7,243 nt of DNA. Origin: JABCPO02 sp963513115 (GTDB taxonomy: Bacteria > Bacillota > Clostridia > TANB77 > CAG-508). The stretch lies in the NCBI GenBank assembly GCA_963513115.1, contig CAUPPN010000048.1, positions 1-7,243 of the forward strand. The letters run 5' to 3'. Numbering within the stretch: the stretch's first letter is position 1; every line of letters starts with the position of its first letter. Made by a program: the position numbers and the translations under genes. Positions 1-4,674 of this stretch are shown piece by piece. The notes beneath the pieces were generated by a model. The model was given only the letters and a program-made list of their open reading frames with translations, did not search any database and was not told the origin of the DNA.

Positions 1-17
1 CGGATTATTAATTTAAT

Positions 18-56
18 AATAAAGTAAAAATAATATAATATGATTAATACTTTATT
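18..56 (+). promoter_or_regulatory. Candidate promoter with flanking inverted repeat upstream of the transporter
   Basis: A perfect TATAAT lies at 34-39, and the best -35 at a fitting distance is weak (TTTAAT, 12-17). The hexamer sits between the arms of a 9-bp perfect inverted repeat, AATAAAGTA (18-26) and TACTTTATT (48-56). A second palindrome, ATTATTAA-T-TTAATAAT, occupies 4-20. A regulator bound here could cover the promoter; transporters of this family often lie beside TetR-type repressors, but none is in the window. In DNA this AT-rich such matches arise easily by chance, so this is only a candidate. Confidence 0.3.
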
Positions 57-168
57 TTCATTGCAAATTGATTATTAAAATATAAGGCTAAAAGATTTTA
101 ACAAAAGCAAAATCCTATTTTATTGAAATTATTAAAAGTCTCAGTTTATATTTTTGGGTCCTATTTAG

Positions 169-174
169 AAAGGA
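169..174 (+). promoter_or_regulatory. Ribosome binding site deciding the transporter start
   Basis: AAAGGA ends 8 bases before the ATG at 183. The in-frame TTG at 123 has no purine-rich site in front of it and would add 20 residues ahead of a natural MKKISKF N-terminus, so the ATG at 183 is preferred. Confidence 0.7.
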
Positions 175-182
175 AGTTAGTG

Positions 183-2228
183 ATGAAAAAAATATCAAAA
201 TTTATTTCATACCATCCTAGGTTGGTACTTTTGGTGATGACTATTTTACTAATACCATCATGGATTGGCTATAAGTCCACAGGGGTAAACTATGATATCC
301 TATCATATTTGCCAGAAAATCTTGAGTCTACTCAAGGCCAGGAGATCCTTGATAAGGACTTTAAGAATGCTGCTACGGGCATGCTTATCTTAAAGGGCAC
401 TGATCACGATGCAGACAAGTTAAAAAAAGAAATATTAGAAATAGATGGGGTTGAAGATGTAATTTCAAAGTCTTCAATCGTTGGCGATACAGTTCCTAGT
501 GAATTTTTACCCGACGAGATTAGGGATGCTTTTTATGCTGAAGATTCAACTCTTTTGATGGTTAAATTTTCCGAGTCATCTTCGTCTTTTAAGACAATGG
601 AGGCAATTGATCAGATAAGGGATCTTGAGTCTAAGGAAAAATACCTAAGTGGAATCTCTTCCTTGGTTAAGGATACTAAGGATTTAATCGATAGGGAAAC
701 TCCAATTTATGTGGCTCTTGCAGTTGCTTTGGCCCTTGTAGTTCTATCTTTGGCCAATGAATCAACTATTATCCCATTTCTCTTTATGCTAAATATTGGC
801 TACGCTATTTTGTATAACTTTGGGACAAATATATTTTTGGGAGAGATTTCTTATATAACTAAGGCAATTGCAGCTGTTTTGCAGTTAGCTGTTACAACAG
901 ACTATTCGATTTTCCTCTACCATAGGTATGTAGAAAAGAAAAAGAAAAATGAAAGTAATAATGAGGCCATGGCTAAGGCAATTGATTCGACTTTAGCATC
1001 AATCTTTGCCTCATCTCTTACAACTTTCGCAGGATTTTTAGTACTTTTATTGATGCAGTTAGGTTTAGGTAAGGATATAGGGCTTGTGATGAGCAAGGGA
1101 GTGCTTTTAGGTCTTATTTCAACAGTTGTAGTCTTGCCACCAATGATTTTATTGGCAGAAAAACTTGTAAATAGGTTTAACCACAAAGTTTTACTCCCAG
1201 ATTTTTCAAGGACAGCAAGCTTTACAATCAAACATAGGAAAAAACTTTTTATAGTATTTTTACTTTTGTTTATACCAGCTGTATACGGGGCAAGAAATAC
1301 TAATCTTTATTACAACTTGGACAGGTCACTCCCACAAGATCTAGACTCAATTGTTGCCTTAAACAAGATGAAAAAAGATTACAATATGGCTTCAAGCCAC
1401 TTTATAGTAGTCAAGGATGACCTTTCAAAGACAAGTGTAAATTCAATGATAGAAGAAATTGAAGGTGTGGACGGGGTAAATAACGTCTTAAGTGTGAATT
1501 CTATGACAGGTTTAACCATCCCAAGCGAAGTTCTACCTGAAAAATTAAAGCAAAACTTCGTTCAAAATGGCTATCAGATGATTATGGTTAATTCAGAATA
1601 CCAAACAGCTTCAAGTGAGGTTAACAGGCAAGTTTCTGAAATTGATAAGATAGTAAAAGCCCACGATCCTGATGGCAAACTTACAGGTGAGGCAGTTTTG
1701 ACAAAAGATTTGACAATCCTATCTGACAGGGATTTCAAGATGGTAAATATCGCTTCAATTATAGTGGTATTTTTAATAATAGCATTTGTGTTTAAATCAA
1801 TAGGAATACCTATTGTGCTAATTGCAGCAATTGAACTTGCAATTCAAATAAATATGGGAATACCATATTACTTTAATCAAACAATACCATTTGTAACTTC
1901 AATTATAATTGGAGTAATACAGCTTGGTTCAACAATAGACTATTCAATATTAATGATGGATAGATTCTTAGCAGAATATAAACATTCAAAAGATGTAAAT
2001 GGATCCATTAAAACTGCTACAAAAGAAACATCAAAATCAATTGCTATATCTGCTCTATCATTTATGGCAGCAACAGTTGGAGTTGGAATATTTTCAGAAA
2101 TGGAAATTGTTTCAACAATATGTAGTTTCTTAGCAAGAGGAGCAATTATTAGTATGACAGTAATAATAGTATTTTTACCAGCAATAATATATACAGCATT
2201 TCCACTAATTAAGAAAACTACAAAATGA
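183..2228 (+). CDS. MMPL/RND-superfamily membrane transporter (12 TM)
   Basis: This is an inner-membrane transporter of the MMPL branch of the RND superfamily, expected to move lipids or other hydrophobic molecules using the proton gradient; the substrate cannot be read from the sequence. In the 681-residue product I see TM1 (14-30), an extracellular loop (31-172), TM2-6 (about 174-330), TM7 (355-371), a second loop (372-519) and TM8-12 (520-675). TM4 and TM10 carry matching motifs, QLAVTTDYSIF with D240 and QLGSTIDYSIL with D586, at the place of the family's proton-relay acidic residues. The two loops are also related: IDGVEDV...VPSEFLPDEI and VDGVNNV...IPSEVLPEKL. This is the expected two-fold RND duplication. 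Start chosen at ATG 183 for its RBS. It is followed 34 bases later by a secreted partner, likely in one operon. Codon use changes sharply at about 1750-1800 (TM8) without breaking the frame. Confidence 0.93.
   Translation: MKKISKFISYHPRLVLLVMTILLIPSWIGYKSTGVNYDILSYLPENLESTQGQEILDKDFKNAATGMLILKGTDHDADKLKKEILEIDGVEDVISKSSIVGDTVPSEFLPDEIRDAFYAEDSTLLMVKFSESSSSFKTMEAIDQIRDLESKEKYLSGISSLVKDTKDLIDRETPIYVALAVALALVVLSLANESTIIPFLFMLNIGYAILYNFGTNIFLGEISYITKAIAAVLQLAVTTDYSIFLYHRYVEKKKKNESNNEAMAKAIDSTLASIFASSLTTFAGFLVLLLMQLGLGKDIGLVMSKGVLLGLISTVVVLPPMILLAEKLVNRFNHKVLLPDFSRTASFTIKHRKKLFIVFLLLFIPAVYGARNTNLYYNLDRSLPQDLDSIVALNKMKKDYNMASSHFIVVKDDLSKTSVNSMIEEIEGVDGVNNVLSVNSMTGLTIPSEVLPEKLKQNFVQNGYQMIMVNSEYQTASSEVNRQVSEIDKIVKAHDPDGKLTGEAVLTKDLTILSDRDFKMVNIASIIVVFLIIAFVFKSIGIPIVLIAAIELAIQINMGIPYYFNQTIPFVTSIIIGVIQLGSTIDYSILMMDRFLAEYKHSKDVNGSIKTATKETSKSIAISALSFMAATVGVGIFSEMEIVSTICSFLARGAIISMTVIIVFLPAIIYTAFPLIKKTTK
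1740..1800. other. Putative recombination junction inside the transporter gene
   Basis: Up to about 1751 the gene uses AGG for 11 of 12 Arg codons and ATC about a dozen times; the last ATC is at 1749-1751. From there to the stop both Arg codons are AGA and no ATC occurs. Sampled 60-base lines give about 37-38% GC before and about 22-35% (mean near 28%) after. The later codon pattern continues into the next two genes. The switch falls at the start of TM8. A mosaic gene formed by homologous recombination, or a chimeric assembly, would both produce this; a change in amino-acid make-up alone does not explain the synonymous shift. Confidence 0.5.
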
Positions 2229-2251
2229 TTAGAATAAAAAGATTAGAATAA
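2227..2251 (+). repeat. Short direct repeat between transporter stop and next RBS
   Basis: GATTAGAATAA occurs at 2227-2237 and again at 2241-2251, a 14-base period. The first copy overlaps the TGA stop of the transporter and the second runs into the AAGGAGG site of the next gene. It looks like a small tandem duplication that lengthens the gap between the two genes. Confidence 0.7.
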
Positions 2252-2256
2252 GGAGG
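2250..2256 (+). promoter_or_regulatory. Strong ribosome binding site of the partner gene
   Basis: AAGGAGG is followed by two adjacent ATG codons at 2260 and 2263. The gap is 3 bases to the first and 6 to the second, so 2263 fits better. The choice changes the protein by one Met only. Confidence 0.8.
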
Positions 2257-2262
2257 AATATG

Positions 2263-4503
2263 ATGAATAAGAATATAATTAATAAAAAAAATATAAATGA
2301 AAAAAGTAAAAAAATAATAGCTTCAATATTACTATTATCAATGACTTTTTCACACATATCTTTTGCAACAACTAAAAATAATGAAATAAATAATAAAATA
2401 AATAAAAATGAAACAGTATATGTAATAAAAGAAGATGGAAATATAAAAGATAAAATAGTATCAATATGGCTAAATTCAGAAGAAAATATAAATGTTAAAG
2501 ATAATACAATTTTAGATGAAATTAAAAACTTAAAAACAGGTGAAAGGTTAAATAAGGAAGATGGATATATAACAATAAATGAAGAATCTAAAGATGTGTA
2601 TTATCAGGGGAAAACAGATAAAGAATTACCTATAGATATTAAATTAGAATACTATTTAGATGGTGAAAAAATAAGTAATAAAGAACTTGAAGGTAAAACT
2701 GGAAAGCTAAAAATAGTACTAACTGCTGAAAATAAGAAAAGTGTAACAAAAAATGTTTCAGGAAAAGAAACTAAAATATATTCACCATATGTAGCAGTAA
2801 GTACAATGGCATTTAATGATGATAATGTAAAAAATATTGTAGCTAAAGATTCAAAGGTAATAAAAGATGGTAAAAAAGAAATAGTTACAACAATATTAAC
2901 ACCGGGTCTTAAAGAAAATTTTCAAAATGTTTTAAATAAAGAACAATTAGAAAATTTCAAAGATAATGTTGAAATTGAAATGGACGTAACAGACTACAAG
3001 CCTATAGAAACTTATGTAATAATAACAAATGAAATATTCCAAGATAGAAAAAACTTAGAAGAAATAGACACTTTACGTAGCAATATTGCAAAACTAGAAG
3101 ATGTAACAGCACAATTAGTAGATGGTTCAAATAAGTTAAGTGAAGCAGAAGGACAATTAAATCAAGGAATAAATGACTTAAATAATGGAACAGAAAAATT
3201 AAGTGACGGATCTAAAGAATTATATAATAAATCAGGACTACTTGAAGACGCAGTAAATAAAAGTGTAGAAAAACTTTCAGCATTACCAAAATATATTGGT
3301 AAACTTGCAAGTGGATCTTCAAAATTAGATGGTGGTTTAGGTGAAGTTAAAAGTGCAACAGCTAAAATAAGTGAAAAATTATCAAACTTAAACTTAAATG
3401 ATATATTTGTAAAAATTGATGAAATGAAAAATGGAATAAGTAAACTTGCAGAAGGATCTAATAATTTAAATGCTGGAATATCAGAAGCTAATAAAAATGT
3501 AAAAGCATTAGCAGAAGGAAATAATACATTTAACGCTAAGATTCAAGAAATGAATAAGGGTGTTCAAAATATAACTATACCTGATTTAGGAGCACTTAAA
3601 TCAATTAATGTTGAAAAAGATTTAACAAATATAGCATCTTCTACTAAAGCGGTTGGGCAATCTGCAGCAGATATTCAAAAAACAATAGCTATTTTAAGTG
3701 ATGAAAAATATAAGGATGATGAGAATATACAAAATGCTATTAAAAGCTTAGAAAAAACAAAAGCAAATTTAGGAAAAAATGCAGGAAATATTGGAACATC
3801 TACAAATAATTTAAAGAATTCTTTAGCACCTTTAAAAGATGCTAAAGTAGGCGTAAATGAATTAGGTAAAATAAAAGAGCTACAAGCAGGAATGAATGAA
3901 CTTGCTAAAGCATCTAATAATATAAATGGAAATATGCAAAAAGTTCCAGAAGGACTTTCAAAACTTGAAGAAGGATCAATAAACTTAAATAATGGAATAA
4001 ATAAACTAAATGAAGAAATAGGAAATATAAATATTAATCAAGAAGAAATTACAAAACTTTCAGAATTCCCAAGTCAATTTGGAAAATTAGATAATGCAAT
4101 AGGAGAATTAAAAAATGGTTCAAATGACTTATCTGATGGATTAAATAAGTTTAAGGAAGAAACAAAAGATTTAAATGAAATTTCAAAACTAAGTACAGAA
4201 GGTATAATACCACCTAGAGAAGGAATAAAAGCAATGAATAATGGAATAAATGAACTGCTTTTTGGTACCGTAAAATTAAAAGATGGAAGTAGTAAGTTTA
4301 ATGAATCAATGGGAACATTTGCTTCAAAAATGGCAGAATATAAGAAAGAAGGAATTGATAAAATAGATAACAAAGCAAAAGAACTATTTGAAATTACAGA
4401 TGTTTTTGATGCAATGTTAGACTTAGCAAAAGATGAAACTTCATTTACTGGAACAGATGATAATTTTAAAACAAGATATAGGATTGTTGAAAAGATTAAA
4501 TAA
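2263..4503 (+). CDS. Exported MMPL-partner protein with X-X-X-Leu-X-X-Gly repeats (YhgE/Pip-like)
   Basis: This is a 746-residue exported protein, read as the extracytoplasmic partner of the transporter just upstream. The N-terminus is a signal peptide: Lys-rich start, hydrophobic core IIASILLLSMTF, likely cleavage after A35 (ISFA/TT). Residues about 50-280 form a conserved beta-rich domain including EYYLDGEKISNKELEGKTGK, a stretch I recognise from MMPL-adjacent secreted proteins of Clostridia. Residues about 285-690 hold many degenerate heptads such as LNNGTEKLSDGSKEL, LASGSSKL, LAEGSNNL, LEEGSINL, LKNGSNDL and LKDGSSKF. These match the X-X-X-Leu-X-X-Gly repeat type found in YhgE/Pip phage-infection proteins and predict a long helical or coiled-coil rod. 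No C-terminal TM segment or sortase motif is visible, so the processed form may be released or held by the transporter. The alternative start is 2260. Asn, Lys and Ile are very abundant, and ATC codons are essentially absent. The molecular function is unknown; the partnership is inferred from position and family habit. Confidence 0.85.
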   Translation: MNKNIINKKNINEKSKKIIASILLLSMTFSHISFATTKNNEINNKINKNETVYVIKEDGNIKDKIVSIWLNSEENINVKDNTILDEIKNLKTGERLNKEDGYITINEESKDVYYQGKTDKELPIDIKLEYYLDGEKISNKELEGKTGKLKIVLTAENKKSVTKNVSGKETKIYSPYVAVSTMAFNDDNVKNIVAKDSKVIKDGKKEIVTTILTPGLKENFQNVLNKEQLENFKDNVEIEMDVTDYKPIETYVIITNEIFQDRKNLEEIDTLRSNIAKLEDVTAQLVDGSNKLSEAEGQLNQGINDLNNGTEKLSDGSKELYNKSGLLEDAVNKSVEKLSALPKYIGKLASGSSKLDGGLGEVKSATAKISEKLSNLNLNDIFVKIDEMKNGISKLAEGSNNLNAGISEANKNVKALAEGNNTFNAKIQEMNKGVQNITIPDLGALKSINVEKDLTNIASSTKAVGQSAADIQKTIAILSDEKYKDDENIQNAIKSLEKTKANLGKNAGNIGTSTNNLKNSLAPLKDAKVGVNELGKIKELQAGMNELAKASNNINGNMQKVPEGLSKLEEGSINLNNGINKLNEEIGNININQEEITKLSEFPSQFGKLDNAIGELKNGSNDLSDGLNKFKEETKDLNEISKLSTEGIIPPREGIKAMNNGINELLFGTVKLKDGSSKFNESMGTFASKMAEYKKEGIDKIDNKAKELFEITDVFDAMLDLAKDETSFTGTDDNFKTRYRIVEKIK

Positions 4504-4557
4504 GAAATAAAAATAAGAGAATGAGGTGGCAAAAAACCGGACTATTTAGAGATAATA

Positions 4558-4595
4558 AAAATAGAGCTAATATTTTTAAATATTGGCTCTATTTT
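4558..4595 (+). terminator. Intrinsic terminator after the transporter-partner operon
   Basis: Arms 4558-4575 and 4578-4595 pair over 18 positions, with one G-U wobble (T4568 with G4585), around a TT turn; the core is AGAGC with GGCTCT. The right arm ends in TTTT, followed by a T-rich tail (AATATGTTTT). The left arm is preceded and begun by a run of A, so it could also stop transcription from the other side. It closes the two-gene operon and insulates the R-M gene. Confidence 0.85.
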
Positions 4596-4608
4596 AATAT
4601 GTTTTAAA

Positions 4609-4637
4609 TTGTAAAAGCTTTATTAAAAAGATATAAT
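4609..4637 (+). promoter_or_regulatory. Sigma-70/SigA-type promoter of the R-M gene
   Basis: TTGTAA (4609-4614, 4 of 6 consensus bases) and a perfect TATAAT (4632-4637) are 17 bases apart. They lie directly after the terminator and about 40 bases before the ATG at 4675. This gives the R-M gene its own transcription start. No operator or control-protein (C-box) repeat is seen around it. Confidence 0.75.
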
Positions 4638-4660
4638 AATTAATAATATGTAAAAGACAA

Positions 4661-4667
4661 GAAGGAG
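4661..4667 (+). promoter_or_regulatory. Ribosome binding site of the R-M gene
   Basis: GAAGGAG ends 7 bases before the ATG at 4675, an ideal spacing, and fixes that start. Confidence 0.85.
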
Positions 4668-4674
4668 CAATTAA

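Noticed and set aside
123..182. N-terminal extension of the transporter from a TTG at 123
   Set aside because: No ribosome binding site before the TTG, while the ATG at 183 has AAAGGA 8 bases upstream and gives a typical MMPL N-terminus.
917..1231. Minus-strand open frame of 104 codons
   Set aside because: Lies wholly inside the transporter gene, low-complexity translation, no RBS; a shadow of the + strand gene.
4074..4532. Minus-strand open frame of 152 codons
   Set aside because: Complement of the repeat region of the partner gene; Ser/Phe/Leu-rich translation is what antisense of Glu/Lys/Asn-rich coding gives.
4520..4595. T-box-like sequence (GAGGTGGCA...ACCGG) before a terminator
   Set aside because: Superficially like the T-box antiterminator core, but the conserved core is broken by an A run, there is no room for a Stem I leader downstream of the partner gene, and the next gene is not an aminoacyl-tRNA or amino-acid gene.
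4521..4607. Short open frame from an ATG at 4521 (28 codons, starting MRWQKTGLF)
   Set aside because: It reads straight through the terminator hairpin and has no convincing RBS, so it is probably not translated.
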